A DNA stretch of 60,060 nucleotides from the NCBI RefSeq assembly GCF_000720425.1, contig NZ_JOAJ01000016.1, forward strand, positions 1 through 60,060, given 5' to 3'. Origin of the DNA: Nocardia rhamnosiphila NBRC 108938. Lineage in GTDB: Bacteria; Actinomycetota; Actinomycetes; Mycobacteriales; Mycobacteriaceae. Positions 1 through 8,076 of the stretch are shown piece after piece. Within the stretch, counting starts at the first letter, position 1, and each line of letters starts with the position of its first letter. The notes beneath the pieces are model-generated. The model saw only the letters and a program-made list of their open reading frames with translations, had not been told where the DNA came from and did not search any database. A program made the translations under genes and the position numbers.

Positions 1-176
1 TCGACCGCGGCCAGATCGGTGATGCGCCGCGGGCCGGTCCGGTCCAGGGTGGCCAGGGTGGCGGCGGACGTCAAGCTCATGTCCCGAGGCAGGCGTCTCA
101 CGGCGCTGGTGGCCAGGCCATAGAGGACTGTTCCGATGGCGGTGGACGCGCCAGGAGCGGCATCGTGACGACTCAC
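1..176 (-). CDS. MarR-family transcriptional regulator (N-terminal part, runs off the window)
   Basis: The reverse strand from a GTG at 176 reads as an open frame to base 1. It contains a stretch like the first helices of MarR proteins (LTSAATLATLDRTGP followed by RITDLAAV), which in this family leads into the winged helix. About 58 residues are visible; the recognition helix and wing lie outside. The start is supported by a TATGCT box at 183-188 only 6 bases upstream, as for a leaderless mRNA. A CATAG-T-CTATG dyad at 202-212 sits where a -35 element would be and may be its operator. MarR proteins are usually dimeric repressors of nearby genes; the target is not visible. Confidence 0.75.
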   Translation of the reverse strand, partial: MSRHDAAPGASTAIGTVLYGLATSAVRRLPRDMSLTSAATLATLDRTGPRRITDLAAV

Positions 177-182
177 GCCGGA

Positions 183-212
183 AGCATAACAGTTTTATAT
201 TCATAGTCTATG
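183..212 (-). promoter_or_regulatory. Promoter and candidate operator of the MarR gene
   Basis: The reverse strand has TATGCT (188-183) as a -10 element, 6 bases before the GTG start at 176. A perfect CATAG-T-CTATG dyad (202-212) lies in AT-rich DNA over the expected -35 position. Binding there would block polymerase, so autoregulation is likely but inferred. Confidence 0.5.
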
Positions 213-552
213 TAAATGCATTCCACGATCCCGGCGCCTGCAAGTGTCCGAATTGCACGGCGAGTGACCCGCTCGCAAAATGATGTATTCCTGGACGCTT
301 TCGGCGCGATCATCGCTGGTGGGCGATGGATCCCAATAAGAAGTTGTCCATCGAAGACCTGTTTGTGAACGCTACATCCACGGCCTCGTCACCCATACGA
401 TCGGAGAGGTGGCGGCCCCGCGAGTGCGGCCAGCCCGCGATCTGCTCGCGAACCCCTTGAGCTCCGCGGCGGTGCCGGCGCATGGGGTGAGGACTCGGGC
501 GTAGCCGAGTTCGAGTCTGCCGGTCGGGTGTGCTGGTGTGCTCGCCATTCCC
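213..552. other. Intergenic stretch without a recognisable gene
   Basis: About 340 bases between the MarR promoter and the transposase remnant. The short open frames here have no recognisable protein similarity and no ribosome binding site. It is probably decayed mobile DNA, but I see no terminal inverted repeat. Confidence 0.4.
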
Positions 553-880
553 GGAACACGCCCTCAAACGCGGCCTCCTCTACGCGCACGAGGGAACGAT
601 CCGTGCTCGCCACCTCGAGACCCAGACCGAACAAGCCTGGTGCCTCACTCTCGCCACCAACTCGGTGATCGCCTGGACGACCGAGTATTTCGGGATCGCG
701 GTCGAGCAGCTGCGCCGGTCCGGGCACTGCATCGATGACGAGGTGCTGGCCCACATCTCCCGGGCGCACACCGAGAACATCAATTTCTTCGGCACCACCG
801 AGGTCGACATCGACGCCGAACTGGCCGCGCTCGGGCCGACCGGTTACCGGCCGCTGCGGGTGCGTGACACCCTGTTCTGA
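553..880 (+). pseudogene. Tn3-family transposase, C-terminal remnant
   Basis: The frame ending at 880 matches the C-terminal end of Tn3-type DDE transposases: a HALKRGLLYAHEG stretch, QTEQAWCLTLATNSVI, WTTEYFG, a HISRAHTENINFFG block and the terminal GYRPLR. Only about 110 of the usual roughly 1,000 residues remain. The catalytic DDE core lies upstream in intact proteins and is absent here. No start codon or Shine-Dalgarno fits, so this is a truncated, non-functional relic. No 38-bp Tn3 inverted repeat or resolvase is visible next to it. It marks the region as a former landing site for mobile DNA. Confidence 0.8.
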
Positions 881-1096
881 TGACCTGCGGTGAAGGTGCC
901 ATCCGGGCTGGTTGCCGTGGCGATCGGGGTGGCGTGGAATTCGGCCGGGATCGGCATCCGGGTCTGTCTGTCTATGGTCACCCGGGCCGGCCATCGAGGT
1001 TCGGGCCCACCGGCAGGCCAGATCATTGTCCACGGCGACCTGGTAGCCGCCGACCGCCCTGCAGAAGGGGATGGGCGGCACAGCGGGTCGTGACGG
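881..1096. other. Intergenic stretch between Tn3 relic and TetR gene
   Basis: No gene is supported. Short frames on both strands have no recognisable similarity. It may contain the former end of the Tn3-type element, but I could not find a matching terminal repeat. Confidence 0.4.
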
Positions 1097-1822
1097 TCAT
1101 TCGGTAGGTTGGCCGGAATCTTCCAGGCCGAGGGTGACGCTCAGCTCGCGGAGGCATTCTTCGTAGATGGGTTCGGGGTCGGAGTAGGCGAAGTCGAGTT
1201 GGTGCAGGACTTCCATGCACAGCAGGCCGTACAGCCGGATCCAACAGGACAGGAAGACATGCGCGGCCTCGGGTGGTAGCTGATCGCCGATGGCGGCCGA
1301 GTAGGCGATCAACTGCTCGCGTAAGGACAAAGGTAGGTCGGCGGTGTCGGGCACCGGGAACGGGCGCGTCCGCCACAGTTCGACCGTCAGGTCCAACAGC
1401 ACTCGCTCGAACCGCTGCCCGGCTCGGTGGCGTTCGGAATCCGGTTTCCGGTTCGGCGGGGCGATGGGGGCCGCGAAGATCCAGCCGAATTCGGCCGGAT
1501 GAGTGATCGCCCATACGCGCATGACGCGGCAGACCGCCAGAATGCGTTGGCCGACAGGGGCGTCGTCGCGGGCGTCGCGGGCGTGTTCCATCGCGGCGGC
1601 CAGCTCATCGAAGAAGTCTGCGGTCACTGCCCCGACTAGCGCCTCGTGGCTGGGGAAGTAGTGATAGAGGGCCGGCCCGCTCATCCCGATTCGCCGGGCT
1701 ACCGCGTTGATGGTGACGGCGGCCGCTCCCTGCTCGACCAGAAGTGTGCGCGCTGCCTCGTGGATGTCGTTCAAGGTGGCCTTGCGTAACCGCTCGCGCC
1801 TTCCTTCGGTCCGTGTCGTCAT
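1097..1822 (-). CDS. TetR-family repressor (WHG-type C-terminal domain)
   Basis: A 241-residue protein from the ATG at 1822. An N-terminal TetR helix-turn-helix (IHEAARTLLVEQG, then INAVARRIGMSGPALYHYF, about residues 20-65) is followed by a ligand-binding half. The end of that half (SCWIRLYGLLCMEVL) resembles the WHG-type C-terminal domain. The frame stays open upstream to 2047, but those codons overlap the divergent monooxygenase and its promoter, and an AAAGG ribosome binding site precedes 1822. It is divergent from the FAD monooxygenase and most likely represses it through the dyad at 1885-1903. Such regulators usually respond to a substrate or product of the enzyme; the ligand cannot be told from sequence. 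Confidence 0.88.
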   Translation of the reverse strand: MTTRTEGRRERLRKATLNDIHEAARTLLVEQGAAAVTINAVARRIGMSGPALYHYFPSHEALVGAVTADFFDELAAAMEHARDARDDAPVGQRILAVCRVMRVWAITHPAEFGWIFAAPIAPPNRKPDSERHRAGQRFERVLLDLTVELWRTRPFPVPDTADLPLSLREQLIAYSAAIGDQLPPEAAHVFLSCWIRLYGLLCMEVLHQLDFAYSDPEPIYEECLRELSVTLGLEDSGQPTE

Positions 1823-1851
1823 CGTCGCCTTTCTGCTGAGCCCAACACCGA

Positions 1852-1903
1852 TTGACATCTTAGATACACTCTGTTTAATTAGAGGCTCTAGAACTTCTAG
1901 AGC
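1852..1903 (+). promoter_or_regulatory. Promoter and TetR operator for the monooxygenase
   Basis: TTGACA at 1852-1857 and TTTAAT at 1874-1879 are spaced by 16 bases and form a near-consensus sigma-70-type promoter on the plus strand. Directly after it lies a perfect 19-base dyad, GCTCTAGAACTTCTAGAGC (1885-1903; 9-base arms around a central C), where transcription would start. This placement is typical for a TetR operator that blocks initiation. Confidence 0.7.
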
Positions 1904-1940
1904 ATATAGGAGATGGCATGGAGCGGTGGAGGGATCGGCG

Positions 1941-3044
1941 ATGAAGGCACTCGTCGTGGGCGGCGGTATCGGTGGGCTGGCTGCGGCCGTGGCGTTCCAT
2001 CGCAATGGCTGGGAGGTGGAGGTATTCGAGCGCGCGCCGGAATTCACCGAGATCGGCGCGGGACTGTCGATTCAGCCCAACGGGCTGCGTGCTCTCGACG
2101 CGCTCGGTGTCGGTGATCTTCTGCGTACCGGCACGCGGACCGGTCCTCCGCAGGGCATCCGCCGGGCGGACGGGGCTTGGCTGATCCGCAACGATATCGA
2201 TGACCTCGAACGGCGCTTCGGCCCGTGGGTGATCGTCCACCGGGCCGTACTGGTGGATATCTTGCGTGCGGCGGTGCCGGAAGATGTTCTGCGGCCGAGC
2301 ACGACCGTGCGGCGGGTACTGCCCGACGGCACGGTCCACCACGACGGTGGCACCAGCACCGCGGATCTCGTGATCGGCGCTGACGGTGTGCGCAGCGTGA
2401 CGCGAAGCTCGGTCTGGCCACATGCCGCTGGGCCGCGGTACCTGGGTTACACCACCTGGCGCCTGCTCACCGCACCTCATCCTGTCGAAGGCAGTATCGA
2501 AATATGGGGCAAGGGCGACCGATTGGGGTATATACCGATGCCCGACGGGCGCGTCTACTGCTATCTGATGGGCAACGCACCGGCCGGGTCTCGCGTCGGC
2601 CTGGATCGACTTCGCGAACGGTTCGCGCGTTGGCACGACCCTGTTCCCGCCCTGCTCGGTGCCGCACGCGCGGACGCCGTCCTGCAGCACGACACTTATG
2701 AACTGCCCAACCTGCGCAGCTACGTCCACGGCAAGGTCGCGATCCTCGGTGACGCCGCCCATGCCATGGCCCCCAACCTCGGCCAGGGCGCCTGCCAGGC
2801 ACTCGAGGACGCGGCCACACTCGCTGTGGCTGTGGATACCCTCGGCGTCGACGCCGGACTGGAGGAATACGACCGTCTCCGCAGGCCCCGTACCCAGATG
2901 ATTGCTCAGCTCTCGCGCCGGGTCGGCGCTCCCGCGCACTGGACCTCCCCGCTGGTGACCGCGCTACGCGACGCCGCGCTCCCTCGACTGCCCAGCGCGC
3001 TGTTGGGCCGTTCGATCACGTCGGCCTACACCTGGACGCTTTGA
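1941..3044 (+). CDS. FAD-dependent aromatic-ring monooxygenase
   Basis: A 367-residue flavoprotein monooxygenase of the PHBH / salicylate hydroxylase group. It has an N-terminal GGGIGG dinucleotide fold (residues 7-12), the GADG motif around D148, and the second FAD motif GDAAHAMAPNLGQG from about G270/D271. These enzymes use NAD(P)H and O2 to hydroxylate or epoxidise aromatic or polyketide-like substrates in the cytoplasm. The ATG at 1941 places the Rossmann fold at the very N terminus, as expected; the longer open frame would add codons that overlap the TetR gene. Only 46 bases separate it from the next gene, a small membrane protein, so the two probably form an operon. The exact substrate is not readable from sequence. 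Confidence 0.88.
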   Translation: MKALVVGGGIGGLAAAVAFHRNGWEVEVFERAPEFTEIGAGLSIQPNGLRALDALGVGDLLRTGTRTGPPQGIRRADGAWLIRNDIDDLERRFGPWVIVHRAVLVDILRAAVPEDVLRPSTTVRRVLPDGTVHHDGGTSTADLVIGADGVRSVTRSSVWPHAAGPRYLGYTTWRLLTAPHPVEGSIEIWGKGDRLGYIPMPDGRVYCYLMGNAPAGSRVGLDRLRERFARWHDPVPALLGAARADAVLQHDTYELPNLRSYVHGKVAILGDAAHAMAPNLGQGACQALEDAATLAVAVDTLGVDAGLEEYDRLRRPRTQMIAQLSRRVGAPAHWTSPLVTALRDAALPRLPSALLGRSITSAYTWTL

Positions 3045-3090
3045 CCGCCAAGCGCACACAACCCTCCACACGAAAAGAAAGGCCGGCTCG

Positions 3091-3525
3091 ATGCCTTTGC
3101 CCCGAATCGTGATCGCCACCGTCGCGGTGATCACGATGGTCAGTGCCGTACTCGCCGACCTGGTCATCCCCGACCTGGCCGCACAGCACGCCTTCAACCC
3201 AGGCTGGCCGCCACACGCGAAATTCCACGACGCCCAATACATGGTTATGACGGTGCTCCTCGGCATCATCGGCTTGACGCTCACCCTGCGGCCGGATCGA
3301 AACCCACGCGGCCGAACACTTTGCGCCGCAGCGGTTCTGGCCACCCCTTGGCTGGGGATGACTGCCGCGCTCGCATTCCCCGATACCGCCACCTACGACC
3401 CCGAGTTCGCCGATCGAACCCTGTTCATCCTCGGCCTGCACGGGCAGGTGTTCATGGCGATCGTCCTACTCGCGGCCCTGCTCGCTGCGATTGCGGCCTC
3501 CCTCCGACGCACCGCCGCCACCTGA
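3091..3525 (+). CDS. Small four-helix membrane protein (DUF6640-like)
   Basis: A 144-residue protein with four hydrophobic segments (about residues 5-26, 50-68, 77-95 and 111-134) and a conserved-looking loop with WPPHAKFHDAQ between the first two. I associate this architecture with the DUF6640 family, which has no known function; the family name is from memory. It lies just downstream of the FAD monooxygenase with an AAAGAAAGG-type ribosome binding site, so it is probably co-transcribed and under the same TetR control. The histidines in the first loop could bind a metal or cofactor, but that is speculation. Confidence 0.75.
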   Translation: MPLPRIVIATVAVITMVSAVLADLVIPDLAAQHAFNPGWPPHAKFHDAQYMVMTVLLGIIGLTLTLRPDRNPRGRTLCAAAVLATPWLGMTAALAFPDTATYDPEFADRTLFILGLHGQVFMAIVLLAALLAAIAASLRRTAAT

Positions 3526-3826
3526 GATCGCGTGCCGGGGGCGGGTGTTGCCGAGCTGGAGTTTGTCCTTGGCGGCGGCCAGGCTGATGCGGAGTCCCTT
3601 CGGCCTCCGCGGCGGGGTGTTCCGGTAGCCGAACCGAGCTACCCCACCACTTCATCGAAGACCCGGACATGGCACTCGGCGCGTTCCTCGGTTCCACCAC
3701 TGCGGTGGGGGCGACCACTGCCCCGGCAGCGGACAGCCGGGACCTGCCGCAGGTGCCCGATACCGACGTCGACACCTTCCGGACCGACGCGGCCGCGCGC
3801 CTGCGACGGGGAGTTCGCGCGCGTGG
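3526..3826. other. Region with broken or no coding sequence
   Basis: About 300 bases with open frames in several phases but none that looks intact. One plus-strand frame (3669 onward) and another (3811 onward) each have short plausible stretches. This suggests a decayed N-terminal part of the ORF at 3827, but no known family is recognised. Confidence 0.3.
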
Positions 3827-4114
3827 ATGCCCATCTACACCCGGTCTATCGAGACCACCTGCGGATGGATCGCCGAGCACACCGGCCGGTCCTGCGACAG
3901 CGCCCACACCGGAGGCGGTGATGGAGTGTGGTTCGGCGCCGGGGACGCCGTCGTGGCCGAGCGGATACTCGAAGCCCTGCACGGACGGCGCGCTCGCCTG
4001 CGCACGCTGTACGAGCAGCGACCCGACACCGGGATCGAGAACTGGCCTGCACGCCACGGCTGGCATTACGGCTGGTGCAGCGACCGGAATCCTGCTGACG
4101 CTGTGATGCCCTGA
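3827..4114 (+). CDS. Hypothetical protein, possibly the C-terminal piece of a decayed gene
   Basis: The frame from the ATG at 3827 encodes 95 residues with high third-position GC, so it looks coding rather than random. It reads ETTCGWIAEHTGRSCDSAHT, then a Gly-rich segment (GGGDGVWFG), a predicted helix (AERILEALHGRRARLRTL) and an aromatic tail (GWHYGWC). There is no ribosome binding site at 3827, and the sequence just upstream in the same frame is not convincing. It may therefore be the remaining part of a longer, frameshifted gene. I do not recognise the family. Confidence 0.35.
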   Translation: MPIYTRSIETTCGWIAEHTGRSCDSAHTGGGDGVWFGAGDAVVAERILEALHGRRARLRTLYEQRPDTGIENWPARHGWHYGWCSDRNPADAVMP

Positions 4115-4275
4115 GCACGTCCCGGCGAGCTGAGGAATCGAGGCTCGGCTGTGAGCCGACACCGGGCAGGTATGACCCTCGATGTGATGTCGCTTGCTGA
4201 CCGGAGCCGGCTGCTCCTCAACTCAAATGACAGGAATATCTGACATTTCAGCTATCTGTGTGTATTGTTGGTCGT
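4115..4275 (+). promoter_or_regulatory. Intergenic region with promoter of the MarR-type regulator
   Basis: CTGACA (4240-4245) and TATTGT (4263-4268) are spaced by 17 bases. The -10 ends 7 bases before the ATG at 4276, so the message would be leaderless. A TGACA repeat pair (4228-4232 and 4241-4245) overlaps the -35 and may be an operator. Confidence 0.5.
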
Positions 4276-4758
4276 ATGACCTCAGACGATATGGAACGGG
4301 GCTTTGCCGACGCGGTAGGTCGGCACTTCGCGCGTCAGAACGGCCTGCCGCCGGTTACCGGCCGGGTAGTCGGGTGGTTGCTGGTCTGCGATCCGCCGCA
4401 GCAAACCATTGCCGAGGTCGGTCAGGGGCTACACGCCAGCCGTAGTGCCATTGCCGGTGCCGTCGCGCAACTCGAGGGCTGGTCGTGGATTCAGCGCACC
4501 CGGGCAGCCGGAGAGCGAGTCGACCGAGTAGAGCTCGATCCGGCGATCTGGGTGCGGCTCCTGGACAAAACCGAGGAGTACACCTCTCTGCACGCGCTCG
4601 CCCAGCGCGGACTCGAACTACTCGAAGACGCACCGGCTACCCGCCGGTCTCGCCTGAACGAGGCCGCGGCCTTCGCCGATTTCCTCGCCGAGCGGATGCC
4701 GGTCATTGCCGCTGAATGGCGCGCTCGCCGTACCGAACTCGGGGCGCCAGGCGAATAG
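4276..4758 (+). CDS. MarR/GbsR-type transcriptional regulator
   Basis: A 160-residue winged-helix protein. The region QTIAEVGQGLHASRSAIAGAVAQLE (about residues 40-63) is a MarR/GbsR-like helix-turn-helix, followed by a wing (IQRTRAAGERVDRVEL) and a helical dimerisation half. I chose the ATG at 4276 over the earlier TTG/GTG-type starts because of the correctly spaced leaderless promoter. It is followed in the same direction by a serine hydrolase, an exported protein, a membrane protein and an MFS exporter. The likely role is local control of that cluster in response to a small molecule. Confidence 0.8.
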   Translation: MTSDDMERGFADAVGRHFARQNGLPPVTGRVVGWLLVCDPPQQTIAEVGQGLHASRSAIAGAVAQLEGWSWIQRTRAAGERVDRVELDPAIWVRLLDKTEEYTSLHALAQRGLELLEDAPATRRSRLNEAAAFADFLAERMPVIAAEWRARRTELGAPGE

Positions 4759-4902
4759 GTCGACAACGCACTAACGGTTCGAACTCAGGCCACCCCTATC
4801 TTCATTGCTTCCCACGTGCCCGTACGGCGGGCGCGCGATCACTCCTGCCCGGCTCCGGGCCGCCCGTCGATCAGATCCATCACCGAATCGAGGATCAATC
4901 TC

Positions 4903-6267
4903 ATGAACTTTCCCACCGAGTTCTGGCAACATCGGCTCGACGAACTGCGCGCCGAATATCATGTGCCCGGAGCAGCTCTGGGCGTGGTGGCCGACGGCAC
5001 CCTGCACGAACTGGCCAGCGGGGTGCTGAACACGGCGACCAGCGTCGAGGTCACGCCCGATTCGGTATTTCTTTCCGGGTCGACGGCGAAAATCTACACG
5101 GCAATCCTGATCATGCGTCTGGTCGATGCCGGAAAACTGGATCTCGACGCACCGGTAATTGAGGTGCTACCCGAATTCGCCACCCCCGACCCGGAAGCGA
5201 CTCGGCAGATCACCGTCCGTCACCTGCTCAGTCATACCGGTGGCGTCACCAACGATTTCAACTACGATTCGGGTCGCGGCGACGATTGTCTCGCCCGATA
5301 CGTCGAGGCCGCCCGCAGCGTGCCGCTCGACTGCAAGCCCGGCACCTCCTATTCCTACGGAAGCCTGGGTTACGTCGTGCTCGGGCGCATCGTCGAAATA
5401 CTGACCGGGACGACCTGGGACCAGGCTCTCGACGAGATGCTCTTTCAGCCGCTCGGACTCGAGCGCTCCATGACCCTGCCGGAACAAGCACTGCGCTTCC
5501 GAGTCGCCATGGGTCATACCACCGGTAGTAATCCCGAACCGGCGCCGGTGTGGGACATGATGCCCCGCTCCGCGGGCCCCTACGGCCGCGTCATCACCTC
5601 CGCGGGAGATGTCGCCAGGCTGGCGACCATGCTCCTGAACGGTGGTGCCGGGCCCGATGGTGTCCGCCTGCTGTCGGAGGAAGCGGTGGCCGCCATGCAA
5701 CGGCCACAGGTCACGAGCCCGGATAAATGGACGATGTCCGCCGAAAGTTGGGGCCTGGGGCCCGCTCTCTACGATTGGGACGGCATCACCGGTTTCGGCC
5801 ACGACGGAAGTGCCATCACCCAGCACTCCTACTTGCGGGTCGTCCCGAGCGCCGGTGTGGTGGTCGTACTGCTGTGTAACGGTGGCGAATTCGGCAAGCT
5901 GTATGCCGATCTGGTGGGCGAACTCCTGGTCGAGACCGCCGGTGTGCGGATACCGCCGCCGTTTGCGCCGCCCGCCAGCCCTCTCGCCGTGGATATGACA
6001 GCTCTGGTGGGTACCTACCGTCGCGGAGGCGTCGAGATCACGATCAGCGAAGAAGACGGACGCGCACGAATCCGCTACGAGTTCATCGAGGGGATGAAGC
6101 ACTTCTCACCCCCGATCGAAACAGATCTGACCGCGGTTTCACCGTCGGTTTTCGCCGCTACGGGAGGCCCATCCGGCGAGGACTACACACCCGTCATCTT
6201 CGGAACATTGGCCGACGGCACCCCATGTGTCTATGTCAGCATGCGCGCCACTCCCAAGGTCGGCTGA
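4903..6267 (+). CDS. Serine hydrolase of the beta-lactamase / penicillin-binding protein fold
   Basis: A 454-residue protein of the Beta-lactamase (class C / EstB) family. The SxxK nucleophile motif is S60-T-A-K63 and the second motif is Y150-S-Y152. A HDG triad (H300-D301-G302) takes the place of KTG, as in many esterase-like members. The last 90 or so residues (from VDMTALVGTYRRGG) form a separate beta-rich domain like those found after such hydrolases. There is no signal peptide, so it should act in the cytoplasm, which argues against a classical resistance beta-lactamase. The substrate may be an ester, amide or lactone. It lies 144 bases after the MarR-type gene and 6 bases before the next gene. 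Confidence 0.87.
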   Translation: MNFPTEFWQHRLDELRAEYHVPGAALGVVADGTLHELASGVLNTATSVEVTPDSVFLSGSTAKIYTAILIMRLVDAGKLDLDAPVIEVLPEFATPDPEATRQITVRHLLSHTGGVTNDFNYDSGRGDDCLARYVEAARSVPLDCKPGTSYSYGSLGYVVLGRIVEILTGTTWDQALDEMLFQPLGLERSMTLPEQALRFRVAMGHTTGSNPEPAPVWDMMPRSAGPYGRVITSAGDVARLATMLLNGGAGPDGVRLLSEEAVAAMQRPQVTSPDKWTMSAESWGLGPALYDWDGITGFGHDGSAITQHSYLRVVPSAGVVVVLLCNGGEFGKLYADLVGELLVETAGVRIPPPFAPPASPLAVDMTALVGTYRRGGVEITISEEDGRARIRYEFIEGMKHFSPPIETDLTAVSPSVFAATGGPSGEDYTPVIFGTLADGTPCVYVSMRATPKVG

Positions 6268-6273
6268 GCGCCG

Positions 6274-6978
6274 ATGCTCATCAAGAAGACAGCCGTGCTC
6301 GCTGCCGGAGTAGCGGCAGCGTTGGGCATCACCGCGGCCGCCGCCGACGCCACTCCGAATCCCGCCGACGGTCTCGGCATCAGCGCCGTAACGATCGGGC
6401 AATCGGCCGTCATCACCGTGGAGAGCGGCTCATTGGTTCAGCAAGGCAATGTGCTCGAGGTGAGATCGGAAGACGGTACGGTGCTCGCCGGAACCGACTT
6501 GTCCTTTCGCCTGGATGACTTCGTGCTTCCCATCACCGCGCAGATCCATGACCGTACCGTCACGCTCACCCCGCACTTGGACCCACGGCAGGCTGTTTAT
6601 CGGCCGAGTGCCCTGCCGGTCGCCGATCCGGGTCCGTGGTCCAGTGCCTATGAACGCGAGCAGGCTGCATGGGGACGGCTGACCAGCTCCATCGGGATGG
6701 GGGCAATGCTCGGTGCCATGGCCGGGACGATCGGTGGCGCGGCTGTGGGCTGCTTGCTCGGGGGTCTGACCGGGGCGACGATCGCCGCGGCCGCCATCGT
6801 CGGAATGTTCGGACCGTTCCTGCCCGCCGCAGCGTTGGGCTGTCTGGGCGGGATCGCCGCCATAGGCCCCCTGGGTGCGGTGGCCGGCCAATTGTTTGTC
6901 ACCGCCCCCATCACGGTAGCCGCGGCGATCCAGTACTTCATCACGATCAACGAGCCGTTCGGCTCACCCACGACGTGA
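6274..6978 (+). CDS. Exported protein with a glycine-rich hydrophobic C-terminal domain
   Basis: A 234-residue protein with a signal peptide (KK, then VLAAGVAAALGITAAAA, probable cleavage after ADA near residue 27). A 110-residue beta-rich segment follows, then a long stretch of Gly/Ala-rich hydrophobic helices (about residues 135-225, with GAMLGAMAGTIGGAAVGCLLGGLTG-like composition). That end could insert into a membrane as hairpins. The arrangement resembles Nocardia exported proteins of the DUF8020 type; this assignment is from memory and uncertain. Its start is 6 bases after the hydrolase stop and its stop overlaps the next start, so it is part of an operon. Function unknown. Confidence 0.72.
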   Translation: MLIKKTAVLAAGVAAALGITAAAADATPNPADGLGISAVTIGQSAVITVESGSLVQQGNVLEVRSEDGTVLAGTDLSFRLDDFVLPITAQIHDRTVTLTPHLDPRQAVYRPSALPVADPGPWSSAYEREQAAWGRLTSSIGMGAMLGAMAGTIGGAAVGCLLGGLTGATIAAAAIVGMFGPFLPAAALGCLGGIAAIGPLGAVAGQLFVTAPITVAAAIQYFITINEPFGSPTT

Positions 6979-7976
6979 ACGCGCCGGCCATGAGACTCCG
7001 GACCGCTTGGAATATTTGGCGAAACTGGCACCGCCCGCTGGTGCTGAGTTCGATCATGCTGGCTGGGGTCGTGGTTGTGTCCGGGGTCGGCATGATCGTC
7101 GACGACCGCGTACTGCTCGGTGAATCGGTATGGACGAAGCCGCTGAAATTCGCTTTCGCATTCGGGCTCTACACGGTGACCCTCGCGTGGCTGCTGACGA
7201 AACTGGACAAGGCTGCGCGGGTGGGCTGGTGGATGGGGTCGGTGTTCGCGATCTTCGCGGCCATCGAGGTCGGACTGATCGCGATCATCGCCGGACGTGG
7301 CTCTTTCAGTCATTTCAATATCGGTGATCCGGATCCGCTGAACCGAGTGCTCGTCTCGCTCTTTCAGAACGGTGTGCCGGCGATCTTCTTCTCGAATCTG
7401 GCCATCGCGATCGTCGTGCTGATACAGCGCACCTGCGACCAGGCCCTGTCCAGGGCGATGCGCCTGGGAATCGTGCTGTCCACCATCGGCACCACGATTC
7501 CCCTGTGGTTGGGAATCGGTGTCGACGCCCCCGAACGCACCGCCCGCAACGCCGCGGGCGCGGAAGTCCGGTTGCTCGGCGGACACGGTATCGGAGACCC
7601 CGACGGCACCGGGATGCCGTTCACGAACTGGAGTACCACCGGAGGTGATCTCCGAGTACCCCATTTCATCGGCATGCACTGCATCCACGCGTTGCTGCTC
7701 ACGGCCGCTCTCCTCGCTGCGCTCGCTGTTCGTCACCGGTGGATGGACACGAACACGCGTGCGCACCTGGTGACGATCTCGGCATTCGGCTATGCCGGAC
7801 TGCTGGTCGCCACCGCCTGGCAAGCCCGGCGAGGACAGTCCCTGATCAACCCCGATGCCCTTACCTTCGCTGCCTTCGCTGTTCCGGCACTGATCACGAC
7901 CGTCGCTACCGTGCTTGTGATCCGCACCGCGAAACGTCGATCCGGCACACCGGAGGAAGCCCGACTCCGGCCCTAG
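6975..7976 (+). CDS. Eight-segment membrane protein of unknown function
   Basis: A 333-residue integral membrane protein with about eight hydrophobic segments. A distinctive motif, NWSTTGGDLRVPHFIGMH, followed by CIH, lies just before and inside the sixth segment. Several histidines in and next to membrane segments could bind heme, quinone or metal, but nothing proves it. The GTG at 6975 overlaps the previous stop as GTGA, the usual sign of translational coupling. The alternative start is the ATG at 6990 (328 residues). It is probably co-expressed with the exported protein before it. Confidence 0.75.
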   Translation: MNAPAMRLRTAWNIWRNWHRPLVLSSIMLAGVVVVSGVGMIVDDRVLLGESVWTKPLKFAFAFGLYTVTLAWLLTKLDKAARVGWWMGSVFAIFAAIEVGLIAIIAGRGSFSHFNIGDPDPLNRVLVSLFQNGVPAIFFSNLAIAIVVLIQRTCDQALSRAMRLGIVLSTIGTTIPLWLGIGVDAPERTARNAAGAEVRLLGGHGIGDPDGTGMPFTNWSTTGGDLRVPHFIGMHCIHALLLTAALLAALAVRHRWMDTNTRAHLVTISAFGYAGLLVATAWQARRGQSLINPDALTFAAFAVPALITTVATVLVIRTAKRRSGTPEEARLRP

Positions 7977-8076
7977 CGGCTGCCACCGGCTCCCAGCGCG
8001 CGACTTCTATCTCGAGGCGCCCGGCGCCTCGCGTTCCGCTTCGGATATTCGGTCCGCATTCGATGGAGATCTGTTG

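Noticed and set aside
389..1081. A 230-codon reverse-strand frame over the transposase relic
   Set aside because: Antisense to the recognisable Tn3 segment; composition is that of a shadow frame.
4903..6267. Antibiotic-resistance class C beta-lactamase
   Set aside because: No signal peptide, HDG instead of KTG, and an extra C-terminal domain point to an esterase-like cytoplasmic hydrolase.
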